The position numbers and the translations under genes are program-made. DNA of 7,814 nt from Gammaproteobacteria bacterium (GTDB lineage Bacteria; Pseudomonadota; Gammaproteobacteria; S144-34), in assembly GCA_015494165.1 (NCBI GenBank), contig WGBS01000157.1, positions 1-7,814 of the forward strand. Direction: 5' to 3'. The notes under the pieces were generated by a model that had not been told where the DNA came from, did no database searches, and worked only from the letters and a program-made list of their open reading frames with translations. Shown here in pieces: positions 1 through 6,826 of the stretch (position 1 is the first letter of the stretch; each line of letters begins with the position of its first letter).

Positions 1-29
1 GTGGCACCGCCGTGCCGAGCGCCTATGCT
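1..29 (+). promoter_or_regulatory. Possible sigma-70 promoter for rpfF
   Basis: GTGGCA at 1-6 matches the TTGACA -35 consensus at four of six bases. TATGCT at 24-29 matches the TATAAT -10 consensus at four of six. The spacer between them is 17 bp, the optimal length. Transcription would start near position 36 and leave a leader of about 75 nt before the rpfF start codon. The -35 box sits on the window edge, so its upstream context cannot be judged. In DNA this GC-rich such matches are uncommon but can arise by chance. Confidence 0.3.
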
Positions 30-112
30 GTGGGGCAGGGGCGCCCGCAGCGGGGGCGTCCGCACCGTGCCGACACCGTCCCGACAACGACCAGCAGCCG
101 GAGGATCCCGCG

Positions 113-1024
113 ATGACCATTCTGACCCACCCCAAGATGCCGGAGGAGCCCGAGCTTCCGCGTCTCGCCCAGGCGAGCGTATCCCTCGACCGCGAGCTTC
201 AGGCGGCCGTGCTGCGCATGGCGCCGCGGCCGCGTCCCTGCTTCACGCCGGCGCTGCTCGACGACATCGCCCGCTTCCAGGACTGGGCGGCGCGGCTCGC
301 GGCCGAGCCCGCCAGCCCCGTGCGCCACGTCGTGCTGGCTTCGGCCACACCCGGCACCTACAACCTCGGCGGCGACCTGGCGCTGTTCATGCGCCTGATC
401 GGCGCCCGCGACCGGCAGGCCCTCCTCGACTACGCCCTGCGCTGCGTGCGCGCCGCCTACCGCTTCGCCGTGAACCTGGACCGGCCCGTGGTCAGCGTCG
501 CCCTCGTCGAGGGCAACGCGCTCGGCGGCGGCTTCGAGGCGGCGCTCTCGTGCAACGTGATCATCGCCGAGCGCCAGGCGCAGATGGGCTTCCCCGAGGT
601 GCTCTTCAACCTGTTCCCGGGGATGGGTGCCTACACCTTCCTCACGCGCCGGATCGCGCCGGCGCAGGCCGAGCGCCTCATCACGAGCGGTACGCTCCAC
701 AGCGCCGAGCGGCTGCACGAGATGGGCGTGGTGGACGTCCTGGCCGAGCCCGGGGAGGGCGAGGCGGCCCTGCGCGAGTTCACGCGCGAGGCGGCACGTC
801 GCGGCAACGCCCTGCGCGCGGTGCAGGAGATGCGCCGGCGCTACCGCCCGGTGCGCTACGACGAGCTGGTCGAGATCACGGAGATGTGGGTGGACATGGC
901 ACTCGAGCTCGAGGAGCGCGACCTGCGCGTGATGGAGCGGCTGGTGCGTGCCCAGGACCGGCGGGCCGCGGGCGCCCGCGGCGGGGCCGACGCCGGGCCG
1001 GCCGGCGCCAGTTCGGTCGCCTGA
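113..1024 (+). CDS. rpfF: DSF synthase RpfF (crotonase/enoyl-CoA hydratase family)
   Basis: This 303-residue cytoplasmic protein is expected to make a DSF-type quorum-sensing signal, a cis-2-unsaturated fatty acid, from 3-hydroxyacyl-ACP by dehydratase plus thioesterase activity. The crotonase core is clear. NLGGDLALF (84-92) and EGNALGGGFEAALS (133-146) form the oxyanion-hole region, and GFPEVLFNLFPGMGAY covers 159-174. Glu142 and Glu162 have the same 20-residue spacing as the catalytic pair Glu141/Glu161 of Xanthomonas RpfF. The segment TEMWVD, with Trp259, corresponds to a pocket region of that enzyme. These features fit RpfF better than a generic enoyl-CoA hydratase. The ATG is set by GGAGGA at 100-105, 7 nt upstream. 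The last 19 or so residues after RAQDRR are an Ala/Gly-rich tail without obvious conservation; Xanthomonas RpfF is about 289 residues. Its neighbour is the convergent rpfC, the known sensor and inhibitory partner of RpfF in Xanthomonas. Chain length and saturation of the product cannot be read from the sequence. Confidence 0.93.
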   Translation: MTILTHPKMPEEPELPRLAQASVSLDRELQAAVLRMAPRPRPCFTPALLDDIARFQDWAARLAAEPASPVRHVVLASATPGTYNLGGDLALFMRLIGARDRQALLDYALRCVRAAYRFAVNLDRPVVSVALVEGNALGGGFEAALSCNVIIAERQAQMGFPEVLFNLFPGMGAYTFLTRRIAPAQAERLITSGTLHSAERLHEMGVVDVLAEPGEGEAALREFTREAARRGNALRAVQEMRRRYRPVRYDELVEITEMWVDMALELEERDLRVMERLVRAQDRRAAGARGGADAGPAGASSVA

Positions 1025-1035
1025 GGGACGCTCAG
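1021..1035. terminator. Small inverted repeat joining the stops of rpfF and rpfC
   Basis: CTGAG at 1021-1025 and CTCAG at 1031-1035 are perfect inverse complements around a 5-nt loop (GGACG). The TGA stop of rpfF (1022-1024) is in the left arm. The TGA stop of rpfC (complement of 1032-1034) is in the right arm. The stem is only 5 bp and has no T-tract on either strand, so it is at best a weak bidirectional terminator. No other terminator lies between the two genes. Confidence 0.3.
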
Positions 1036-3605
1036 CCGCGCTCCTCCGCCGCGCGGCTGCGCTCGATGAGCAGCGGGCGCGTGCGCTCGTAGAGCACGAG
1101 CAGCCCGCGCAGCTCGCGCTCGGCGCCGCCGTTGGCGAGCTGGCTGACGGGCAGCTTGTGGACCCGCGCGCAGGCGCGATGCAGCGCCTCGGCGCCCACG
1201 TTGCCGGCGCTGCCCTTGAGGGCGTGCACCCAGTCCTTGAACTCGTGCAGGCGCCCGGCGGTGACCGCCGCCTGCATGCGCGCGATCAGCGTCTGTGCGT
1301 CCTTCATGAAGCCGCGCAGCAGGTCCGGGACGAAGGCGGGGTCGTCGGTGAGCTCGGCCAGCTCGCGCAGCTTCTCCTCGTCGAGCAGGCGCTCGCCGCC
1401 GCCGGCGCGCTGCGGCTGGAGGACGGTGACGATGCCGCCGCCGTCACCCGGCGCCCGCTCGCCCTCCCCGCGGCCCGCGGCGAGGCGCTCGAGGCAGGAG
1501 ACGAGCGCGCGCGCCTCCACCGGCTTGGTGAGGTAGGCGTCGGCGCCCGCCTCCTCGCAGGCGGCCACCGCCTCGGGCGTGGCGTTGGCGGTGAGCATGA
1601 TCACCGGCGCGCGCGGCCCGTCCGGCTCCATGAAGCGGTAGAGCTTGAGCACCTCCAGTCCGCTCACGCCCGGCATCTGCATGTCGAGGATGACGGCGTC
1701 CCAGCCGCCCTGCTCGAGGGCGTCGAGCGCCTGCTCCCCGTGCTCGGCCATGTGCACGCGGTGCCCGGCGCGCTCGAGGATGGCGCGGATCACCTTCTGG
1801 TTGACGGGGTTGTCCTCGGCGACCAGCACGCGCAGCCCGCGCCGCGTCCCGCCCGCCGCGCGCCGGTCGGCGAGCCGCACCACGCCCTCGTCCTCGAGCG
1901 GCTCGCTCTGTAGCGCGTGCAGGGCGTTGAACAGCAGCGGCTTGTCCGGCGGCAGCGGCAGGACCGAGGCGTAGCCCGCGTACAGGTAGCCGCTCGCCTG
2001 CTCCCGCCCCGCGCGCGCGAGCAGCACCAGCCCGGTGCCGGCGAGTGCCGGCTCGCGCGCGAGCGTCTCCGGCAGCGCCAGCGGGCGCTCGAGCGCGGCC
2101 TCGTCCACGAGGAGCACCTGCGGCGGCTGTTCCGCCAGTGCCGCTGCGGGCCCTCCGGGCGCGGGCTCGATGCAGCGCGCCGCCACCCCCCAGTCGCCGA
2201 GCCAGCCGCGCAGGCGCCGGCACAGCGCCTCGTCGGCGGTGTAGACGGCCACGCTGAGGTCGGCGAGCCGCACCGCGCGCCGCTCTCCCTCGGCCGCGTG
2301 CTGCTTCTCGAAGGGGATGGTCACGCGGAAGGTGGTGCCGCGCCCCGGCTCGCTCTCGAGGCCGATCTCGCCGCCCATGAGCTCGACGAGCTGCTTGGCG
2401 ATGGTGGTGCCGAGTCCGGTGCCGCCGTAGCGGCGCGTGGTCGAGGTGTCCGCCTGCACGAAGCGCTCGAAGATGCGCGCCTGCATCTCGCGCGGGATGC
2501 CGATGCCGGTGTCGGCGATCTCGAAGCGCACCAGGGCCCGCCGCGCGTCCTCCTCCAGCGGGCGGACGCGGATCTCGACGCGGCCCTTCTCCGTGAACTT
2601 GATGGCGTTGCCCACCAGGTTGATGAGGATCTGGCGCAGGTGCAGGGTGTCGCCGCGCAGCAGGAAAGGCGTGCTGGGGTCGATCTGCACGCGGAAGACG
2701 AGCCCCTTTTCGCGCGCCTGCGGGGCCAGCATGGCCGCGGTGCTGTTGACGAGCAGGTAGAGGTCGAAGTCGGCGGTCTCGACGGTGAGCCTGCCGGACT
2801 CGATCTTGGAGATGTCGAGCACCTTCTCGATCAGGCCGAGCAGCGTCTTGGCCGAGGCGTGGATGGTGCGGGCGAAGTCGCGCTGCTCGGGGCTCAGCGG
2901 CGTGTCGAGCATGAGGTCGGCCATGCCGATGATGCCGTTGAGCGGGGTGCGCATCTCGTGGCTCATGTTGGCCAGGAACTGGCTCTTCGCGCGGCTCGCC
3001 GCCTCGGCCTGGGCCTTGGCGCGGGTGAGCTTGCGCAGCAGCGAGGAGATGTAGAGCGCGAGCGCGACCAGCCCCACGAGCAGCCCGGTTCCGAGCTTGA
3101 GGTTCTCGCGCCAGTAGGGGCTGAGCCATAGCACGGTCAGGAAGCCGCCCGTGGCGACGAGCGTGGCGGCGAGCAGGTAGCGCTGGCCGTAGCGCAGCCC
3201 GTAGCCCACGCTGATCCAGATGTAAAGCGCATAGAGCCAGGCGGTGGTCTCGCCGTAGGCGTACATCAGGTAGGAGGTCGTGCCCAGGTCCGCCACCATG
3301 GTGAGGACGCGGCGCGCGGGCGAGGCGCCGGGGCGGATCGCAATAGCCGCTAGCACCCCGAGGGAGAACAGGGTGAAGAGCCCGAGGACGACGACGGCGT
3401 CGCGCGCGGCGAGGAGGCTGCCGTCGACGAAGTAGCCGTGACCTGCGAGATAGGCGAGGACGACGGCCGTGACCGCCAGGCGCACCAGGGCCTGCTCGTG
3501 CTCGGTGTCGGGCCGGTTGCGGAAGCGCGCGAGCAGGGCCGCCACCAGACGGCGGGCCCCGGGACGCGCCCCCGCGGGCCGTCCGGTCTCCTGCTCGCGG
3601 CTCAT
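1032..3605 (-). CDS. rpfC: RpfC-like hybrid sensor histidine kinase (DSF sensor)
   Basis: This 857-residue inner-membrane phosphorelay kinase is the likely receptor for the RpfF signal. Five or six hydrophobic segments lie between about 42 and 190. HisKA follows, with phosphoacceptor His216 in SHEMRTPLNG. The ATPase domain has an N box around Asn329/Asn333, DTGIGI at 365-370, FERFVQAD at 379-386 and the RpfC-type glycine box GGTGLGTTIAKQL at 394-406. The true receiver (591-705) has Glu597/Asp598, phospho-acceptor Asp641, Thr672 and Lys694. A C-terminal Hpt domain carries His794 in HALKGSAG. Before the first membrane segment, DTEHEQ (33-38) resembles the DSF-sensing stretch of Xanthomonas RpfC (Asp17, Ser18, Glu19, Gln22, recalled from the literature). 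Residues 446-568 look like an additional receiver fold without its key residues, which explains why the protein is about 130 residues longer than the 726-residue Xanthomonas protein. The ATG follows AGGGAG (complement of 3610-3615) by 4 nt. The gene is convergent with rpfF as in Xanthomonas, but no rpfG or rpfH is adjacent. Relay to a distant RpfG-type HD-GYP protein, and binding of RpfF by the receiver, are inferences. Confidence 0.88.
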   Translation of the reverse strand: MSREQETGRPAGARPGARRLVAALLARFRNRPDTEHEQALVRLAVTAVVLAYLAGHGYFVDGSLLAARDAVVVLGLFTLFSLGVLAAIAIRPGASPARRVLTMVADLGTTSYLMYAYGETTAWLYALYIWISVGYGLRYGQRYLLAATLVATGGFLTVLWLSPYWRENLKLGTGLLVGLVALALYISSLLRKLTRAKAQAEAASRAKSQFLANMSHEMRTPLNGIIGMADLMLDTPLSPEQRDFARTIHASAKTLLGLIEKVLDISKIESGRLTVETADFDLYLLVNSTAAMLAPQAREKGLVFRVQIDPSTPFLLRGDTLHLRQILINLVGNAIKFTEKGRVEIRVRPLEEDARRALVRFEIADTGIGIPREMQARIFERFVQADTSTTRRYGGTGLGTTIAKQLVELMGGEIGLESEPGRGTTFRVTIPFEKQHAAEGERRAVRLADLSVAVYTADEALCRRLRGWLGDWGVAARCIEPAPGGPAAALAEQPPQVLLVDEAALERPLALPETLAREPALAGTGLVLLARAGREQASGYLYAGYASVLPLPPDKPLLFNALHALQSEPLEDEGVVRLADRRAAGGTRRGLRVLVAEDNPVNQKVIRAILERAGHRVHMAEHGEQALDALEQGGWDAVILDMQMPGVSGLEVLKLYRFMEPDGPRAPVIMLTANATPEAVAACEEAGADAYLTKPVEARALVSCLERLAAGRGEGERAPGDGGGIVTVLQPQRAGGGERLLDEEKLRELAELTDDPAFVPDLLRGFMKDAQTLIARMQAAVTAGRLHEFKDWVHALKGSAGNVGAEALHRACARVHKLPVSQLANGGAERELRGLLVLYERTRPLLIERSRAAEERG

Positions 3606-3736
3606 CTCGCTCCCTGCCCTGTCGACGTGGCGCGGCTCCCCGGAGCGCGGCGGCGTCTCCCTGGCCGTGTAGCGGCAGCGGCGGCCGCCCCTTGAGCGGC
3701 GGGGCTCGCGGGGGCTCTCCGCAAGCCCCTGACTCT

Positions 3737-3770
3737 GCTAGTCTAGCCCCCGGCGGCGGGTGCCGCTAGC
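3737..3770. promoter_or_regulatory. CTAG palindrome cluster in the divergent rpfC/DUF2970 spacer
   Basis: The 183-bp region between the divergent starts (3606-3788) contains GCTAG-T-CTAGC at 3737-3747, a perfect 5-bp dyad with a one-base centre. A GCTAGC hexamer follows at 3765-3770. On the + strand the first dyad overlaps TGCTAGTCT at 3736-3744, which could be a poor extended -10 element placing a start about 40 nt before the DUF2970 gene; no convincing -35 accompanies it. The dyad reads nearly the same on both strands, so it could serve as an operator or as a -10 for rpfC. The rest of the spacer shows nothing recognisable. Confidence 0.3.
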
Positions 3771-3788
3771 GCAAGGGGAGCGCACACG

Positions 3789-4022
3789 ATGGGGCAGGCG
3801 GAGGACAGGGGGCGCGAAGCGCCGGCACGGGAGCGGCCCGGCGGGCTGCTGCTGAGCGTGCTGGGGGCGCTCTTCGGGGTGCAGAGCCGCGATCGCCTCG
3901 AGCGCGACTTCGCCTCGGGCCGCCCGTGGCGCTACGTGGCGGCGGGGCTGGTCGCGACCGCGGTCTTCGTGCTCCTCGTCGTCCTCGTGGTGCGGCTGGT
4001 GCTGCGCGCCGCCGGGGTCTGA
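3789..4022 (+). CDS. DUF2970 family small membrane protein
   Basis: This 77-residue protein has a polar N-terminus rich in Arg and Glu (1-18). An amphipathic stretch follows, ending in ALFGVQS (27-33), then a charged segment RDRLERDFASG (34-44). One long membrane span covers about 50-71. The order LLSVLGALFGVQS, ERDF, then a single helix is the DUF2970 pattern of small inner-membrane proteins found in beta- and gammaproteobacteria; no biochemical role is established that I know of. The ATG at 3789 is supported by AAGGGGAG at 3773-3780, 8 nt upstream. It is divergent from rpfC and convergent with valS, so it is probably a single-gene transcript. Nothing ties it to DSF signalling beyond the shared upstream region. 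Confidence 0.87.
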   Translation: MGQAEDRGREAPARERPGGLLLSVLGALFGVQSRDRLERDFASGRPWRYVAAGLVATAVFVLLVVLVVRLVLRAAGV

Positions 4023-4030
4023 GCCCGCGC

Positions 4031-4042
4031 CCGCCGCGGCGG
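4031..4042. terminator. GC-rich palindrome between DUF2970 gene and valS stops
   Basis: CCGCCGCGGCGG is a perfect 12-bp palindrome centred in the 33-bp gap between the convergent stop codons (4022 and 4056). It could fold as a 4-bp GC stem with a CGCG loop, or act in duplex form. No T-run follows on either strand, so a classical intrinsic terminator is not shown. In DNA this GC-rich the palindrome may be fortuitous. Confidence 0.22.
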
Positions 4043-4055
4043 TCCCCGCGACGGC

Positions 4056-6821
4056 CTAGAGCGAGCGGATGCGCTCGGCCTGGGCCTCCAGGCCCTCGAT
4101 CGCGCGCTCGAGCTCGGCGGCCTTGCGGCGCTCCTTCTCGACCACGGCCGCGGGGGCCTTCTCGACGAAGCTCGGGTTGGCGAGCTTGGCGCGGGCACGC
4201 TCGAGGCCGGCGCGCAGCTTCTCGATCTCCTTCGCCAGCCGGCGCAGCTCGGCCTCCTTGTCGATGAGGCCCGCCATCGGGATGAGAACCTCGACCTCGC
4301 CGGCGAGCGCCGTTGCGGCCTCGGGCGCGGGCTCGCCCGGCTCCAGCCAGCGCAGCGACTCCAGGCGTGCCACGGCGCGCACCGCGCGCTCGTGGCGCGC
4401 GAGGCGCTCGCGCGCGACGTCGTCGCCGCCGCGCAGGAGCACGGGCAGGGGGCGCGAGGGGGCGATGTCCATCTCGCCGCGGATGCGGCGCACCGCCAGC
4501 ACCAGGTCCATCACCCAGCGCATCTCGGCCTCGGCCTCGGAGTCGCGCGCGCCCTCGTCGGGCTCCGGGTAGGGGCGGGCGAGGACGCTCTCGTGGCGGA
4601 TGCCCGCCACCGGAGCGATGCGCTGCCAGATCTCCTCGGTGATGAAGGGCATGATCGGATGCGCGAGGCGCAGCAGGGCCTCGAGCACCTCCGCGAGCGT
4701 GCGGCGCACGGCGCGCTGGCGCGCCGGCTCCGCCTGCGGGTCGTTGAGCACGGGCTTGGCGAGCTCGACGTACCAGTCGCAGTACTCGTCCCACACGAAG
4801 GCGTAGATCGCCTGGGCGGCGAGGTCGAAGCGGTACTCGGCGAAGCCCTCGTGCACCGCGCGCACCGCCGCGTCCAGGCGCGAGCGGATCCAGCGCTCGG
4901 CCGGGCCGGGGTCGAGCGCGCCGCCCTCGTGGCCGAGGTCGTGGCCCTCGGTGTTGAGCAGCACGAAGCGCGCGGCGTTCCACAGCTTGTTGCAGAAGTT
5001 GCGGTAGCCCTCGATGCGCTTGAGGTCGAAGTTGATGTTGCGCCCGGGCGTGGCGAGCGAGGCGAAGGTGAAGCGCAGCGCGTCGGTGCCGTAGGCCGGG
5101 ATGCCCTGCGGGAACTGGCGGCGCGTGGCGGCCTCGATGCGGCGTGCCATCTGCGGCTGCATGAGGCCGCTGGTGCGCTTGGCGACGAGCGACTCGAGGT
5201 CGATGCCGTCGATGAGGTCGATGGGGTCGAGGACGTTGCCCTTCGACTTCGACATCTTCTGGCCCTCGGCGTCGCGCACGAGGCCGTGCACGTAGACCTC
5301 GCGGAAGGGCACGTCGCCGGCGAAGCGCAGCCCCATCATGATCATGCGCGCGACCCAGAAGAAGATGATGTCGAAGCCCGTCACCAGCACGCTCGTCGGG
5401 TAGAAGGTCTGGAGCTCGGGCGTGCGCTCGGGCCAGCCCAGGGTGGAGAAGGGCCACAGCGCCGAGGAGAACCAGGTGTCGAGCACGTCCGGGTCCTGCT
5501 CGAGCGGCACGTCGTCCGCGAGGCCCGAGCGCCGGCGCGCGTCCGCCTCGTCGTGGCCGACGTGGATCCCGCCGTCGGGGTCGTACCAAGCCGGGATGCG
5601 ATGCCCCCACCAGATCTGGCGGCTGATGCACCAGTCCTGGATGTTGCGCATCCACTCGAAATAGGTCTTGGCCCAGCTTTCGGGGATGAAGCGGATGCGG
5701 CCTTCCTCCACGGCGCGCACGGCCGGCTCGGCGAGCGGCGCCGTGCGCACGAACCACTGGTCGGTGAGGAAGGGCTCGAGGACGGCGCCGGTGCGGTCGC
5801 CGCGCGGCACGGCGTGGCGGTGGCGCTCGACCTTCTCGAGCAGCCCCTCCGCCTCGAGGTCGGCGACGATGCGCCGGCGCGCCTCGAAGCGCTCGAGCCC
5901 GCGGTAGGGCTCCGGCACCTGGTCGTTGAGGCGCCCGTCCTCGGTGAGGATGTTGATCATGGGCAGGCCGTGGCGGCGGCCCACCTCGTAGTCGTTGAAG
6001 TCGTGGGCGGGCGTGATCTTGACGCAGCCGGTGCCGAAGGTGGGGTCCACGTACGCGTCGGCGATGATCGGGATGCGGCGTCCGGCGAGCGGCAGCAGCA
6101 CCTCCCTGCCGACGAGGTCGCGGTAGCGCTCGTCCTCGGGATGGACCGCGACCGCGGTGTCGCCGAGCAGGGTCTCGGGGCGGGTGGTGGCCACGATCAG
6201 GTGCCCGGAGCCGTCGGCGAGCGGGTAGCGGATGTGCCAGAGGTAGCCATCCTCCTCCTCGGCCACCACCTCCAGGTCCGAGACCGCCGTGCGCAGCACC
6301 GGGTCCCAGTTGACGAGGCGTTTGCCGCGGTAGATGAGCCCCTCCTCGTAGAGGCGGATGAAGACCTCGCGCACCGCGCGCGACATGCCCTCGTCGAGGG
6401 TGAAGCGCGCGCGGCTCCAGTCGATGGCGCAGCCGAGGCGGCGCATCTGGCGCACGATGGTGTCGCCGGACTCCGCCTTCCACTTCCAGACCTCGGCGAC
6501 GAAGGCCTCGCGCCCCATGCGGTGGCGGTCCTTTCCCTCCGCCGCGAGCCGGCGCTCCACCACCATCTGCGTGGCGATGCCGGCGTGGTCGGTGCCGCCC
6601 TGCCACAGGGTGTTGAAGCCGCGCATGCGGTGGTAGCGGATGAGCGCGTCCATGAGCGTGTCCTGGAAGGCGTGGCCCATGTGCAGGCTGCCCGTGACGT
6701 TGGGCGGCGGCAGCATGATGCAGTAGGGCGGGCCCTCGCCCGAGGGGCGGAAGTAGCCGCGCGCCTCCCAGAAGGCGTACCAGCGCCGCTCGATGGCGTG
6801 GGGGTCGAAGGCCTTTTCCAT
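4056..6821 (-). CDS. valS: Valyl-tRNA synthetase
   Basis: This 921-residue class Ia aminoacyl-tRNA synthetase charges tRNA-Val with valine in the cytoplasm and edits misactivated threonine. The catalytic signature PPPNVTGSLHMGH ends at residue 50; HMGH (47-50) is the HIGH box. The KMSKS loop is exact at 522-526. The inserted editing domain (about 185-345) contains TTRPETLLGDTAVAV (212-226) and GTGCVKITPAHDFNDYEVG (263-281). WCISRQIWWGHRIPAWY follows at 397-413, then the anticodon-binding helical domain (about 640-790). A charged C-terminal coiled-coil arm covers about 853-921, as is usual for ValRS. The length is close to the 951 residues of the E. coli enzyme. The start MEKAFDPHAIERRW matches the family N-terminus. 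The open frame runs 91 codons further upstream, but that part overlaps holC in another frame and is low-complexity Arg/Ala. The ATG lies 5 nt after the holC stop with only a weak GAGAG before it, which suggests translational coupling to holC. Confidence 0.99.
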   Translation of the reverse strand: MEKAFDPHAIERRWYAFWEARGYFRPSGEGPPYCIMLPPPNVTGSLHMGHAFQDTLMDALIRYHRMRGFNTLWQGGTDHAGIATQMVVERRLAAEGKDRHRMGREAFVAEVWKWKAESGDTIVRQMRRLGCAIDWSRARFTLDEGMSRAVREVFIRLYEEGLIYRGKRLVNWDPVLRTAVSDLEVVAEEEDGYLWHIRYPLADGSGHLIVATTRPETLLGDTAVAVHPEDERYRDLVGREVLLPLAGRRIPIIADAYVDPTFGTGCVKITPAHDFNDYEVGRRHGLPMINILTEDGRLNDQVPEPYRGLERFEARRRIVADLEAEGLLEKVERHRHAVPRGDRTGAVLEPFLTDQWFVRTAPLAEPAVRAVEEGRIRFIPESWAKTYFEWMRNIQDWCISRQIWWGHRIPAWYDPDGGIHVGHDEADARRRSGLADDVPLEQDPDVLDTWFSSALWPFSTLGWPERTPELQTFYPTSVLVTGFDIIFFWVARMIMMGLRFAGDVPFREVYVHGLVRDAEGQKMSKSKGNVLDPIDLIDGIDLESLVAKRTSGLMQPQMARRIEAATRRQFPQGIPAYGTDALRFTFASLATPGRNINFDLKRIEGYRNFCNKLWNAARFVLLNTEGHDLGHEGGALDPGPAERWIRSRLDAAVRAVHEGFAEYRFDLAAQAIYAFVWDEYCDWYVELAKPVLNDPQAEPARQRAVRRTLAEVLEALLRLAHPIMPFITEEIWQRIAPVAGIRHESVLARPYPEPDEGARDSEAEAEMRWVMDLVLAVRRIRGEMDIAPSRPLPVLLRGGDDVARERLARHERAVRAVARLESLRWLEPGEPAPEAATALAGEVEVLIPMAGLIDKEAELRRLAKEIEKLRAGLERARAKLANPSFVEKAPAAVVEKERRKAAELERAIEGLEAQAERIRSL

Positions 6822-6826
6822 CGCTC

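Noticed and set aside
2..16. Sigma-54-like promoter (TGGCAC followed by TGC) upstream of rpfF
   Set aside because: The GG and GC dinucleotides are one base closer than the strict sigma-54 spacing, and the second half matches poorly.
3..116. Possible tail of an upstream + strand gene whose TGA overlaps the rpfF ATG (ATGA)
   Set aside because: The 37 residues read in that frame resemble no family I recognise and codon third positions are not convincingly biased; a promoter-like element fits the region better. It cannot be fully excluded because the window starts here.
1..1092. Long + strand open frame across the rpfF region in another frame
   Set aside because: It is Arg/Ala/Pro-rich low-complexity translation overlapping the clearly conserved rpfF frame; a by-product of high GC.
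1917..3131. Long + strand open frame antisense to rpfC
   Set aside because: It mirrors the conserved kinase domains on the other strand and has no domain of its own.
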